DNA of 64,000 nucleotides, taken from contig NZ_CP083986.1 of assembly GCF_020172685.1 (NCBI RefSeq), positions 2,526,487-2,590,486 on the forward strand. The letters run 5' to 3'. The notes beneath the pieces are model-generated. The model was not told the DNA's origin and made no database searches. It saw only the letters and a list, made by a program, of their open reading frames with translations. Shown here piece after piece: positions 7,950-16,075 of the stretch (within the stretch, counting starts at the first letter, position 1; every line of letters begins with the position of its first letter). The position numbers and the translations under genes were made by a program. Source of the stretch: [Mycobacterium] nativiensis. GTDB taxonomy: Bacteria; Actinomycetota; Actinomycetes; Mycobacteriales; Mycobacteriaceae.

Positions 7950-8576
7950 ATGCCGGGCGAACAGCGGCCACGCTGGAACCACAACATCCACTACCACCGC
8001 GTCGTCGTCGATGCCGTTCCCGACGGCGCCACCTCGGCGTTAGACGTCGGCACCGGAAACGGGCTGTTGGCCGCGGACTTGCGCGACAGGGTTGCGCGGG
8101 TGGTGGCCATCGACGTCGATGACGCGGTGCTGGAGGCCGCACGTCGCGAACGAGGCGATATCGACTGGCTTCACGGTGATGTGTTGACCTACCCGTTCGG
8201 CGAGACCTTCGACGTGGTGGCCTCGGTGGCGACCCTGCACCATCTGCCGGATCCACGGTCGGCGCTGCGTCGGTTGGCGGCGCTGGCCTCGCCCGGCGGA
8301 GTCGTGGTGGTGATCGGACTGGCTCGGGCAACACGGCCCTGGGAGTACGTGCTCGCGGTGTGCGGCGTGCTCCAGCACAGGTGGCTGTCCTGGCGAAACG
8401 GCTACTGGGAGCACACCGCACCGACCGTGTGGCCGCCCGCGCAGTCCTATTCCGAGATTCGGCACCATGCGAGGGCGGAGCTTTCCGGGGTGCGCTGGAA
8501 GCTGCTGCCGATGTTTCGATACGCGTTGATCTGGCGAAAGCCCGGGGGAGAGTGTGAGGACCTCGACCAAGGCTGA
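7950..8576 (+). CDS. Class I SAM-dependent methyltransferase
   Basis: 208 residues. Motif I ALDVGTGNGLLAADL (around 30-44) binds S-adenosylmethionine. VVAIDVDDAVLEAAR supplies the acidic ribose-binding residue, and FDVVASVATLHHLPDP is the post-motif region of Methyltransf_11 proteins. The C-terminus has conserved aromatic residues (PTVWPPAQSYSEI). The substrate is unknown. Divergent from the FKBP lipoprotein gene, convergent with the next hydrolase gene (18-bp gap). Confidence 0.88.
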   Translation: MPGEQRPRWNHNIHYHRVVVDAVPDGATSALDVGTGNGLLAADLRDRVARVVAIDVDDAVLEAARRERGDIDWLHGDVLTYPFGETFDVVASVATLHHLPDPRSALRRLAALASPGGVVVVIGLARATRPWEYVLAVCGVLQHRWLSWRNGYWEHTAPTVWPPAQSYSEIRHHARAELSGVRWKLLPMFRYALIWRKPGGECEDLDQG

Positions 8577-8594
8577 ACCCGACCGACCTGGTTC

Positions 8595-9428
8595 CTAGAC
8601 GTCGAAGACGAACTCGTTGATGAGTCGGTTGACGGTGGGCGGGTCCTCCACCGCGGCAAGATGCCCCACACCGTCGAGTACCACGAGGTGGCCGTTGGGT
8701 ATGCCCGCTGCCATCTTCGCCGCGTGTTCGGCAGGGAATGTGATGTCTTCGGCGCCGGCGACCACCAGGACCGGTGCGGTGATGCGGTCCAACAAGCCGA
8801 GTTGGTCGGGTCGGCCCGGGACGACGCTTCTGACTGCCCACGCAGCCGACTTCAGATCGACCTGACCAAGGGAGGCGCGGACCTGGGCCACCACATCTGG
8901 CCGGCTACCCAGCGTGGTGACGCCGAGGAACGCCTTGAGCACCGATCGCGTCAACGGCGGCCGAATGCCACCGAGCGCCCTGGCGACCGCGAGCATTGCG
9001 CCATATTCGATCTTCTGCCGTCGGTCGGCGGCGCTGGCAGTGCAGTTCATCAGTACGGCGCGGCCGATTCGGTCGGGTGCGCTCGCCGCAAAGGTGGCGC
9101 CGATCATGCCGCCCCACGAATTGCCGACGAAATGTGCGCGGCCGATCTCCAAGGCATCGAGGATTTGGGTTACGCAGTGTGCGCATTCGCTGTACGTGAA
9201 TGTGCGGGTCAGTGGTTGGCTGCGGCCGTGTCCGGGCGGATCGATGACGACCACCTGCGCCCGGGGTGCGAAGTGGGCCGCTTGTGCGTTCCACAGATCG
9301 CCGGTCATGAGCAAACTCGGCCAGAACAGGATCGGGTCACCGGAACCGCCGACCCGTACGTGTACGGTGCCGAGATCGGTGTCGATGAAATGTGATTGCA
9401 ACGGCGCAGGATTGGCGCTCACGCGCAT
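8595..9428 (-). CDS. Alpha/beta hydrolase
   Basis: 277 residues from the ATG at 9428 (MRVSANPAPLQSHF); a longer frame to 9515 lacks conserved sequence. Shows PPGHGRSQPLT, the nucleophile elbow GNSWGGMIGATFA (Ser in G-N-S-W-G), the acid region LVVAGAEDITFPAEHA and the catalytic His in LDGVGHLAAVEDP: a complete Ser-Asp-His triad. It resembles 3-oxoadipate enol-lactonase and meta-cleavage hydrolases, but the substrate is not determinable. No coupled neighbour. Confidence 0.88.
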   Translation of the reverse strand: MRVSANPAPLQSHFIDTDLGTVHVRVGGSGDPILFWPSLLMTGDLWNAQAAHFAPRAQVVVIDPPGHGRSQPLTRTFTYSECAHCVTQILDALEIGRAHFVGNSWGGMIGATFAASAPDRIGRAVLMNCTASAADRRQKIEYGAMLAVARALGGIRPPLTRSVLKAFLGVTTLGSRPDVVAQVRASLGQVDLKSAAWAVRSVVPGRPDQLGLLDRITAPVLVVAGAEDITFPAEHAAKMAAGIPNGHLVVLDGVGHLAAVEDPPTVNRLINEFVFDV

Positions 9429-9610
9429 ACCTCCGGTTGGGTCGATCGACCGACGAGTTCTGAATTGCGTTCGGGCACAGGCTAGCGCACCGGGCCGGTT
9501 TGGATTGGCCGCCAAACTTCCAACATCTTCGACGGGCGATGGCGACTCTGAGGGAGCTGGAGTGCAAAGCCCCGATCATCGTGACCGAGTGCGGAGCCGT
9601 TGACCCATCC

Positions 9611-10222
9611 CTACGACGGCCGCGGTCCTGGCACCTGATCGACATACTGGGTGAACAGTTCGGCCAGCGAGTGGGCCAGCTCGGTGGCATCGGTGGCGTG
9701 CGGGGTGGCAGTCCCGAGCAGCGCACCGTCGCGGGTCAGTACCGCCAGGCCGTGCACCAGCGCCCAGCTGAGCAGTGCCAAATTCTGCGCCCCCGACGGC
9801 GTCGTGTCCGATGCGGCGAGCCGGCCGGTCGCCGCCCTCAGCTCACCGATGGCCTGCTGCTGTGCGGCGATGAGATCCGGGTCGCTCGTATGCAGCTCGG
9901 CCGGGGCGAACATCAGCTCGAAGAGCGCCGGATGCGACAGCCCGAAATCGATATAGGCCCGCCCCAACGCGGCGAGGCGTGGCCGAGCCTCTGGCTCCTG
10001 CACGACCGACAGCTTGTCCGCCAGCGAGTGAAACCCCTCGGTGGCGATAGCGGTGAGCAAACCCGCGCGATCCCCGAAGTGGTATTTCGGCGCTGCGTGC
10101 GAGAGTCCCGCACGCCGAGCGACGGCGCGCAGGCTGATCGCCGCGCGGCCGTGCTCGACGAGTTCGGTGCGGGCCGCGGCCAACAGTGCTTCGCGCACAT
10201 CCGGGCGGGCAGCGGTTGTCAT
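9611..10222 (-). CDS. TetR family regulator of the DUF1707 gene
   Basis: 203 residues from the ATG at 10222 (MTTAARPDVREALL). The frame stays open far upstream, but that stretch is antisense to other genes. The helix-turn-helix is AISLRAVARRAGLSHAAPKYHFGDRAGLL, with the Ala-Pro-Lys-Tyr-His-Phe recognition helix seen in the WHG-domain TetR subgroup; the ligand domain includes LFELMFAPAEL. It is divergent from the DUF1707 gene, with two identical TTGACAGTGTCAA palindromes between them, so it almost certainly represses both. Confidence 0.92.
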   Translation of the reverse strand: MTTAARPDVREALLAAARTELVEHGRAAISLRAVARRAGLSHAAPKYHFGDRAGLLTAIATEGFHSLADKLSVVQEPEARPRLAALGRAYIDFGLSHPALFELMFAPAELHTSDPDLIAAQQQAIGELRAATGRLAASDTTPSGAQNLALLSWALVHGLAVLTRDGALLGTATPHATDATELAHSLAELFTQYVDQVPGPRPS

Positions 10223-10245
10223 GCCGACATTCTCACCCTCGGCCC

Positions 10246-10258
10246 TTGACAGTGTCAA
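10246..10258. promoter_or_regulatory. TetR operator 1 (TTGACAGTGTCAA)
   Basis: Perfect 13-bp palindrome with a central G, 24 bp upstream of the TetR start at 10222. It includes TTGACA, a -35-like hexamer, so binding would block a promoter. Confidence 0.75.
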
Positions 10259-10286
10259 ACAGGGCTGCGATGCTGAAGAGGCAGTG

Positions 10287-10301
10287 TTTGACAGTGTCAA
10301 A
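10287..10301. promoter_or_regulatory. TetR operator 2 (TTTGACAGTGTCAAA)
   Basis: Perfect 15-bp palindrome containing the same 13-bp core as the site at 10246. The centres are 42 bp apart (four helical turns). It lies 24 bp upstream of the DUF1707 gene start at 10325. Confidence 0.75.
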
Positions 10302-10324
10302 ACCGAAGGGGAGAGGAGCGCATC

Positions 10325-10771
10325 ATGACCGTTCCTGCCGCATCTCAGCCCGCCGTTCGCATCGGCGATCGCGACCGGGAACGAACCGCCGCCCTGCTCG
10401 GCGACGGGCTCGCCCAGGGTTATCTGCAATTGGCCGACTACGAGCAGCGACTGCAAGCCGCATTCGCCGCCGAGACCGCGGCCGACCTGCGCGCGGTGGT
10501 GGCCGACCTGCCGATTCGCGCCCTGCGCCGCAACGATCCCCGCCGCCGCGCGGCCCGACGTGCCGTCGCGGTGCGCTCGGTGCGTGCCCATCTCGCCGGG
10601 TACTTCGGGATGGTCGCGATTGTGCTGTCGGTGTGGCTGGCGGTCGCCCTGTCCGCCGGCGCGTGGTACTTCTGGCCGATCTGGCCCATTCTCGGTGGTG
10701 GCGCCTGCCTGATCAGCCACGCCGCAACGGTCCGCGGCGCGGTCGGTGCGGGCCGACGCTATCCCGCTTAG
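10325..10771 (+). CDS. DUF1707 domain and 2TM membrane protein
   Basis: 148 residues. The N-terminal DUF1707 domain (about 10-65) begins VRIGDRDRERTAALLGDGLA and continues LQLADYEQRLQAAFAAETAA, ending DLRAVVADLP, the family signature. A basic linker leads to two membrane segments, FGMVAIVLSVWLAVALSAGA and WPIWPILGGGACLISHAA, as in 2TM-domain proteins. The function is unknown; the family is common in actinobacterial cell envelopes. Control by the divergent TetR is indicated by the twin operators upstream. RBS GGGGAGAGG precedes the ATG. Confidence 0.9.
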   Translation: MTVPAASQPAVRIGDRDRERTAALLGDGLAQGYLQLADYEQRLQAAFAAETAADLRAVVADLPIRALRRNDPRRRAARRAVAVRSVRAHLAGYFGMVAIVLSVWLAVALSAGAWYFWPIWPILGGGACLISHAATVRGAVGAGRRYPA

Positions 10772-11775
10772 ATCTTCACCACGAGCTTGCCGACGTTCTT
10801 GCCGTCGAAAAGCATGTTGATGGCCGTCGGCAGCTGCTCGAAGCCCTCGACGACGGTCTCGAGCGGGGTCAGCTTTCCGGCCGCGATCAGCTCGCCGATC
10901 TCGCTGTTCGCCTCCGGTGCGCGCAGGAAGTGATCGAGCACGATGAAGCCCTGCAAGGTTGCGCGCTGGATGAGCAGATTCCCGAACGCTCGCGGCCCAG
11001 GCGGCGGGTTGGTCAGGTTGTAGCCGGAGATCAGCCCGCACAGCGCGATTCGTGCCCCCACGTTCACGCGGGCAAAGATCGCGTCCATGATGTCACCGCC
11101 GACGTTCTCGAAGTCGACGTCGATGCCGTTGGGGGTCGCGGCAGCAAGCTGGGCGGCCCAGTCATCCGCGCGGTAGTCCACCGCGGCGTCGAAACCGAGC
11201 TGATCGGTCAGCAGCGCGCATTTCTCCGGTCCGCCGGCGATCCCGACGACCCGCGCGCCGGAGGCCTTCGCGAGTTGACCGGCGACCGAACCGACCGCGC
11301 CGGCCGCGGCCGAGACGACGACCGTCTCGCCCGGCTTCGGCTTGCCGATGTCGCGGATTCCGATCCACGCGGTGAGCCCGGTCATGCCCAGCGCGCCCAT
11401 GTACGCGCTTGGCGAGATACCGTCGGCGACCTCGACCGGGAACAACGGCATCGCGTCCGAGACCACGACGTATTCCTGCCAACCGGTCAGGCCCTGCACG
11501 ATCTGGCCGACCGGAAAGTTCGGATTGTTCGACGCGATGACCTCACCGAGTCCGGCGGCGCGCATGACCTCACCGATGCCGACCGGCGGCAGGTACGACG
11601 GAGTTTCGTTGATCCACATGCGGTTGGTGGGGTCCAGTGAGATCCAGTTGACGCGCACCAGCGCTTCGCCGTCGCCGATCACCGGCATCGCCTGTTCGCT
11701 GAGTTCGAAGGTTTCCGGGCCGATGCGGCCGGTGGGGCGCTCACGGAGCAGGAAACGGCGGTTTCGATCGGTCAT
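10768..11775 (-). CDS. NADP-dependent medium-chain oxidoreductase (CurA/PTGR-like)
   Basis: 335 residues from the ATG at 11775 (MTDRNRRFLLRERPTG), the typical MDR family length. Has the N-terminal GroES-like half with WISLDPTNRMWI and the cofactor motif VVVSAAAGAVGSVAGQLAKA (A-A-x-G-x-V-G). VVGIAGGPEKCALLTDQLG follows, typical of leukotriene B4 dehydrogenase and curcumin reductase-like enzymes. No zinc-binding Cys cluster is seen. It probably reduces an alkenal or enone. Its stop overlaps that of the convergent DUF1707 gene. Confidence 0.88.
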   Translation of the reverse strand: MTDRNRRFLLRERPTGRIGPETFELSEQAMPVIGDGEALVRVNWISLDPTNRMWINETPSYLPPVGIGEVMRAAGLGEVIASNNPNFPVGQIVQGLTGWQEYVVVSDAMPLFPVEVADGISPSAYMGALGMTGLTAWIGIRDIGKPKPGETVVVSAAAGAVGSVAGQLAKASGARVVGIAGGPEKCALLTDQLGFDAAVDYRADDWAAQLAAATPNGIDVDFENVGGDIMDAIFARVNVGARIALCGLISGYNLTNPPPGPRAFGNLLIQRATLQGFIVLDHFLRAPEANSEIGELIAAGKLTPLETVVEGFEQLPTAINMLFDGKNVGKLVVKI

Positions 11776-11967
11776 GAGCGCACGGTACCGGATGCGTTTG
11801 GCCCTGGCAATGGTCATTAAATCGTCTGGCGGACAACGCTATTGATCGCCCTCCGGCACCCGGTTCGGGTACCGGCCCGCGGCGGGCGTCCGGGCCCGGC
11901 GTAACCGGAGTCGGGCCGGGGGTCAACCGGCGAACGTGGTCGTGGTGAGACCTGGCACACTGTTGGC

Positions 11968-12462
11968 GTGGCACAAATAACCTTGCGTGGAAATCCAGTG
12001 AACACGGCCGGAGACCTGCCCGCGGTGGGCGGTGCGGCACCCGCATTCTCCCTGACCGGAACAGACCTTGGTGCGGTTGAGAGTGCTCAGTTCGGCGGCA
12101 AGCCGCTTCTGCTGAACATCTTCCCGTCCATCGACACCCCGGTGTGCGCAACCAGCGTGCGGACCTTCAACGAGCGGGCTGCGGCCAGCGGTCTGGCCGT
12201 GGTCTGCGTGTCGAACGACCTGCCTTTCGCGCAGAAGCGTTTCTGCGGCGCTGAGGGCATCGAGAACGTGACGTCGGCGTCGGCCTTCCGTTCCGGCTTC
12301 GGCAAGGACTACGGCGTGACCATCGCCGACGGTCCGATGGCCGGGCTGCTCGCGCGTGCCGTCGTGGTCATCGATGCGGACGGCAAGGTCGCCTACACCG
12401 AGCTGGTTCCGGAGATCGCCAGCGAGCCCAACTACGACGCGGCCATCGCAGCACTGAGCTGA
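11968..12462 (+). CDS. tpx: Thiol peroxidase Tpx
   Basis: 164 residues from the GTG at 11968. The peroxiredoxin core shows NIFPSIDTPVCATSVRTFNE, with the peroxidatic Cys near residue 60 and the T-x-x-C motif. The resolving Cys near 93 is in FAQKRFCGAEG, the pattern of atypical 2-Cys Tpx enzymes. LARAVVVIDADGKVAYTELV is also conserved. It detoxifies peroxides with thioredoxin as partner. No clear ribosome site is visible; a CACACT -10-like box ends 7 bp before the GTG, so the mRNA may be leaderless (inference). A strong hairpin follows the stop. Confidence 0.95.
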   Translation: MAQITLRGNPVNTAGDLPAVGGAAPAFSLTGTDLGAVESAQFGGKPLLLNIFPSIDTPVCATSVRTFNERAAASGLAVVCVSNDLPFAQKRFCGAEGIENVTSASAFRSGFGKDYGVTIADGPMAGLLARAVVVIDADGKVAYTELVPEIASEPNYDAAIAALS

Positions 12463-12466
12463 TCGG

Positions 12467-12505
12467 CGTTGTCGGGCCCACCTGAACGGGGTGGGCCCGA
12501 CAACG
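12467..12505. terminator. Strong hairpin terminator between tpx and a convergent gene
   Basis: Perfect 16-bp stem (12467-12482 pairs with 12490-12505; the core includes GTCGGGCCCACC) with a 7-base loop, immediately after the tpx stop and 3 bp from the end of the convergent gene. There is no U-tract, as is common in mycobacteria. Likely serves both directions. Confidence 0.85.
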
Positions 12506-12507
12506 TC

Positions 12508-13155
12508 TCAGACGTGGCCGTTGAAGCTGCGCAGCGCCTGGACGTGCGCATCAGGACCGGACATGCCGACGTCGTACCCCGTGCGTCCGGCCAACCAGCG
12601 CACCAGGTTGGCGGGCGTCCCCGCGACGATCACCATCGGACCCGATTCGGGACCCACCGACGAGTGCAGGCTGCCGTTTTCGGTGCCGACCGTTACCCCC
12701 ACGCCGGTGGGCAGCTTGTTGAGCTGATAGCGCAGCAGTGGGGGAATGACCTCTACCAGTGTTGGCGGCGCCGGATGAGCACCGGCACCGCCGCCGACGA
12801 GATCGTCATGATGGGTCCAGTACTCGAACAGCGTGAGCGGTGCCACCCGCGGCCGCAGCAGCAGTCGCGGTACCGGGCGCCGTAACCGGTCGAGCAGGCC
12901 GGTGAAGCCCAGGTGATACTCACGCCGGATCGCGAAGTCGACCATTTTCGGCGGGGCCGGAACCGCGATACCCCGGACCACCAGCGACCGCGCGATGAAC
13001 GTCGACAGGCCGGCGATGCGTTCCTCCGCCACCAGATGCGCCGCCAGGTCCAGCGCCGTCCAGGATCCGCATCCGGCGTGCGCCGATGCGCCGGCCGCGC
13101 TCAAGGAGTCCGCGAGCGCCGCTCGTTCGGATTGGATATCCCCGGTGAGCGTCAT
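12508..13155 (-). CDS. Maleylpyruvate isomerase N-terminal domain protein (TIGR03085-like)
   Basis: 215 residues. The N-terminal DinB-like helical bundle has SERAALADSLSAAG, then CGSWTALDLAAHLVAEERIA with the metal-ligand His, and FEYWTHHDDLVGG with two more His: the three-His arrangement of mycothiol-dependent isomerase-like proteins. The second half (130-215) resembles the family's C-terminal domain (GPESGPMVIVAGTPANLVRW). The exact substrate is unknown. It shares the bidirectional terminator with tpx. Confidence 0.8.
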   Translation of the reverse strand: MTLTGDIQSERAALADSLSAAGASAHAGCGSWTALDLAAHLVAEERIAGLSTFIARSLVVRGIAVPAPPKMVDFAIRREYHLGFTGLLDRLRRPVPRLLLRPRVAPLTLFEYWTHHDDLVGGGAGAHPAPPTLVEVIPPLLRYQLNKLPTGVGVTVGTENGSLHSSVGPESGPMVIVAGTPANLVRWLAGRTGYDVGMSGPDAHVQALRSFNGHV

Positions 13156-13176
13156 CGCCGGTGGTGAGTTGTCGAA

Positions 13177-13734
13177 TCAGCCTGCGGCGCTGAGGATCTT
13201 GATGGCGAACACCAGGGTGTCGCCGGGTCGGATACCGGCGCTGGGCTGGCCGTCAGGGTAGCCGTCCTCGGACGTCATCGCGACTGCGACCGTGGAGCCC
13301 ACGTTCTGTCCGGCGATCGCCTTCTGGAATCCGGGCACAACTCCGTTGAGCGGGAAGTCAACCGGGGCGCCGCGCCGGTAGCTGCTGTCGAACACCGATC
13401 CGTCACGGCCGTTGACGCCCATGTAGCAGACCGACACCTTGGCAGAACCCGGAACCACCGGCCCGTCGCCGGCCTGCAGCGTGTGCACCTGGGTCTGGGT
13501 CACGCTGAACGGTGCGGACACGTCCACTCGCGGCGCGGCGGTTGCGGTGGAGCCGGTGACCGCGACGCTGCCAGTGGCCCCGGCCAGCGTCCACTCCGGG
13601 GTGCCTCCGCCGGCCGGTGCCGCGGTGGGGCACGATTCGGCCGCCGCGGCCGGGCCCGCCACAGCGACGGGCAGGGCGATTGCCGCGACACTGGCCGCAG
13701 CGGCAACGAACGATTGCATCCGGGTGGGCTTCAT
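13177..13734 (-). CDS. Secreted FKBP-type peptidyl-prolyl isomerase
   Basis: 185 residues. A signal peptide with Ala-rich core ends GPAAAAES and has no lipobox Cys, so the protein is secreted or periplasmic. The FKBP domain (about 95-185) repeats that of the lipoprotein at 7277-7894 almost word for word, for example VCYMGVNGRDGSVFDSSY and VVPGFQKAIAGQNVGSTVAV. The N-terminal domain is also homologous (PEWTLAGATGSVAVTGST). The two are probably a gene duplication with different membrane attachment. Confidence 0.92.
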   Translation of the reverse strand: MKPTRMQSFVAAAASVAAIALPVAVAGPAAAAESCPTAAPAGGGTPEWTLAGATGSVAVTGSTATAAPRVDVSAPFSVTQTQVHTLQAGDGPVVPGSAKVSVCYMGVNGRDGSVFDSSYRRGAPVDFPLNGVVPGFQKAIAGQNVGSTVAVAMTSEDGYPDGQPSAGIRPGDTLVFAIKILSAAG

Positions 13735-13831
13735 GCCGGTCCACGCTACAGGCCACCCAGGTCATGACTTTCGCCCCACTGGAAACCGCAACCAGCCCCA
13801 TCGGCAGGGCCGGCACACGTAGGCTCGCCGG

Positions 13832-14857
13832 GTGCAGATAGACGTTATGACCCTGCCCCAGCGTCTAGCTCAGATCGGCGAACTGGCCCGGCACACCCAG
13901 GCCGCGGGATTCTCCGGTCTGCTGTTCACCGAAGCCGGACGTACCGCGTATCTCAACGCCGCCATTGCATCTCAGGCCGCACCCGGTCTGGAGCTTTCGA
14001 CCGGCGTCGCCGTGGCCTTTCCGCGCAGTCCCTTCGTCACGGCGGCAACGGCGTGGGAACTGCAGGAGGCGACCGGCGGAAAGTTCCGGCTCGGGCTCGG
14101 CACCCAGGTTCGCACCCATGTCGTGCGGCGCTACGGTGCGGCGTTCGAAAATCCCGGTCCACGTCTGCGCGACTACGTCCTGGCCGTCAAGGCGTGCTTT
14201 ACCGCGTTTCGGACGGGGAAGTTGGATCATCACGGGCAGTTCTACAACCTCGATTTCATCACGCCGCAGTGGAGCGCAGGCCCGATCGATGCACCCGATC
14301 CCAAGGTCGATATCGCGGCGGTGAATCCGTGGATGCTGCGGATGGCCGGCGAGGTGGCCGACGGTGTGCACATCCATCCGCTGGGCGAGCCCGGTTATCT
14401 CGCACGACACGTCGTGCCGAAGGTGGCCGAAGGAGCACACAGAGCAGGCCGGTCACCCTCGGACGTCGCGATCATCGTGCCCGCGATGACGATCGTCGGC
14501 GACAGTGACGAAGAACGCCACGCCGAACGAGAGTTCGTGCGCGCCAGCCTGGGCTTTTACGGCAGCACGCCGAACTACGCCTTCATCTGGGATGAGGCCG
14601 GGTTCGACGGCACCACCGCCCGGATCCGGGAGAAGCAGAAGGCCGGCGACTTCGCGGGCATGGCGGCGCAGATCACCGACGAGCACCTGGCCGCTTTTGC
14701 GACGGAGTCGACGTGGGATGAGTTGGCGGACAAGCTGATCGACAAATACGGGGGAGTGGCCTCGCGTGTGGTCTTGTACAACGCGCTGGGCGACCCGGAA
14801 CGTTTCGAGCGCTACGGCGAGGTCGCGCGACAGATACAGTCGCCGCGGTCGCGTTGA
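13832..14857 (+). CDS. LLM-class F420-dependent oxidoreductase (TIGR03617-like)
   Basis: 341 residues starting MQIDVMTLPQRLAQIG at 13832. Luciferase-like TIM barrel: GFSGLLFTEAGRTAYLN, LELSTGVAVAFPRSPFVTA and GKFRLGLGTQVRTHVVRRYG, then RLRDYVLAVKACF. These are the usual LLM segments that form the flavin or F420 pocket. VASRVVLYNALGDPERFERY closes the C-terminus. Substrate unknown. Divergent from the FKBP gene (97-bp gap). Confidence 0.88.
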   Translation: MQIDVMTLPQRLAQIGELARHTQAAGFSGLLFTEAGRTAYLNAAIASQAAPGLELSTGVAVAFPRSPFVTAATAWELQEATGGKFRLGLGTQVRTHVVRRYGAAFENPGPRLRDYVLAVKACFTAFRTGKLDHHGQFYNLDFITPQWSAGPIDAPDPKVDIAAVNPWMLRMAGEVADGVHIHPLGEPGYLARHVVPKVAEGAHRAGRSPSDVAIIVPAMTIVGDSDEERHAEREFVRASLGFYGSTPNYAFIWDEAGFDGTTARIREKQKAGDFAGMAAQITDEHLAAFATESTWDELADKLIDKYGGVASRVVLYNALGDPERFERYGEVARQIQSPRSR

Positions 14858-14876
14858 GATCGCGAGCCCACCGACA

Positions 14877-15455
14877 TCATCTTCCGTGCATGAACGGGCT
14901 GATGGCGTCGCGGGCGAACTGAGCGATGTTGGTCGTCGGATTTCCGTCGGGGTAGCTCACCGTTGCCAATAGGTTGCCGCCGGCGTCGACGAAGTTCTGG
15001 TCGGCACGACCCTGATGGGTCGACGACGTCACCAGGATGATGCCGCTGGCCCCGGCCTGTTGGGCCAGTGGCACCGAGAAGCGGGCGTTCTGCACGGTGC
15101 TGTTGGCCCGGTCTTCGACGATGATCCGGTTCGCGGGGACGCCGTTGAGTATCAGCAGCCTGCGCATCTGGGCAGCCTCGGTGACACCGTTCTGCGGGTT
15201 TCCGCCGGTCACGATGATCGGCGCCTGCGGAAACAGTTGCGCAATGCTACGGCCGGTCATCACTCGGTGCTGCAGGATCGGCTGCATGGTGCCGTCGGGG
15301 TTGAGTCCGTAGCCGAGGATCACGATGGCCGGCCTCGAGAAATCCTTGATGGCGGGCATGGGAAGGGCTCCCGAGATTGCCGGCGGCTGTGTGCTCAGGG
15401 CAACGACCGCGGCGAGCGTGAAGAGCCCGACCCGAGTCGCCCAACGCCGTTGCAT
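14877..15455 (-). CDS. YdcF family (DUF218) protein
   Basis: About 192 residues from the ATG at 15455 (MQRRWATRVGLF). A single N-terminal hydrophobic segment acts as signal or anchor. DUF218 signature segments occur in order: IVILGYGLNPDGTMQPILQHRV, PQAPIIVTGGNPQNGVTEA, then ANRIIVEDRANSTVQNARF and GIILVTSSTHQGRA. DUF218 proteins bind nucleotides or act in envelope metabolism; their biochemical role is mostly unknown. Convergent with the LLM gene. Confidence 0.85.
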   Translation of the reverse strand: MQRRWATRVGLFTLAAVVALSTQPPAISGALPMPAIKDFSRPAIVILGYGLNPDGTMQPILQHRVMTGRSIAQLFPQAPIIVTGGNPQNGVTEAAQMRRLLILNGVPANRIIVEDRANSTVQNARFSVPLAQQAGASGIILVTSSTHQGRADQNFVDAGGNLLATVSYPDGNPTTNIAQFARDAISPFMHGR

Positions 15456-15646
15456 GCCGCCCCCCGTTACCACAGTGACGTGTGGGGCATATGTTACCTG
15501 AGGGGCGTCGGATCTGCTGCGGGTTCTGGGATCGTCGTACGCGATGAGCCCAAAAGTTTCGCGACGGTCTCGGTTGGGCAAAGGTAGGGCAGCCCGCCCG
15601 CCGCGTCAGCGGCGATAGCGCCGGATCAGACCTAGGGTTGGCGGCC

Positions 15647-16075
15647 GTGGCCGGACTGAGCATCTACGCAAAGCGCTGGCGCGCAACGCTTCGGCTGGTC
15701 GCGTCGGTATTGCTGGTCGCCGCCGTCGGGCTTCCTGCCATGCCCGTGGCTGATGCGGCTGCGGCGAGGGCGAGATTGTCGGTGGACTCCACGTGGCAGA
15801 CCGGATTCATCGCCCGATTCACCATCACCAACATGAGTGCGGTGCCGATCGCCGATTGGCGGCTGGAATTCGACCTGCCGGCGGGGGAATCGATTTCGCA
15901 CACCTGGAACAGCACCTTCGGGCGATCCGGCACACATTATGTGCTTGGGCCCGCGAACTGGAATCGCATCATCGCGCCCGGTGGCTCGGCCACCGGGGGG
16001 ATCCGGGGCGTGTTGACCGGCCTCTACTCGCCGCCGGTGAACTGCGTGCTCAACCGGCAGTATCGCTGCGGCTAG
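15647..16075 (+). CDS. Secreted family-2 carbohydrate-binding (CBM2) protein, Rv1987-like
   Basis: 142 residues from the GTG at 15647 (a TTG at 15638 is an alternative). The N-terminus AGLSIYAKRW leads into a signal peptide ending ADAAAARA. The mature part is a single CBM2-type domain: WQTGFIARFTITNMS, ADWRLEFDLPAGESISHTWN, THYVLGPANWNRIIAPGGS and YSPPVNCVLNRQY, with the Trp and terminal Cys pattern of cellulose-binding domains. From memory it closely resembles M. tuberculosis Rv1987, annotated as a possible chitinase though it holds only the binding module. Its stop overlaps the convergent permease stop. Confidence 0.88.
   Translation: MAGLSIYAKRWRATLRLVASVLLVAAVGLPAMPVADAAAARARLSVDSTWQTGFIARFTITNMSAVPIADWRLEFDLPAGESISHTWNSTFGRSGTHYVLGPANWNRIIAPGGSATGGIRGVLTGLYSPPVNCVLNRQYRCG

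Noticed and set aside
6284..8122. 612-codon frame on the plus strand
   Set aside because: High-GC shadow crossing the transglycosylase, S4 and FKBP genes; low-complexity Arg/Pro-rich translation without any domain.
9611..11041. A 476-codon open frame that would extend the TetR gene
   Set aside because: Everything upstream of the ATG at 10222 is antisense to the DUF1707 gene and the oxidoreductase region; TetR homology starts at MTTAARPD and operators lie just upstream.
15933..15943. CACATTATGTG as a second dif-like site
   Set aside because: Lies inside the conserved coding sequence of the CBM2 domain (THYVLG) and lacks matching 11-bp arms.
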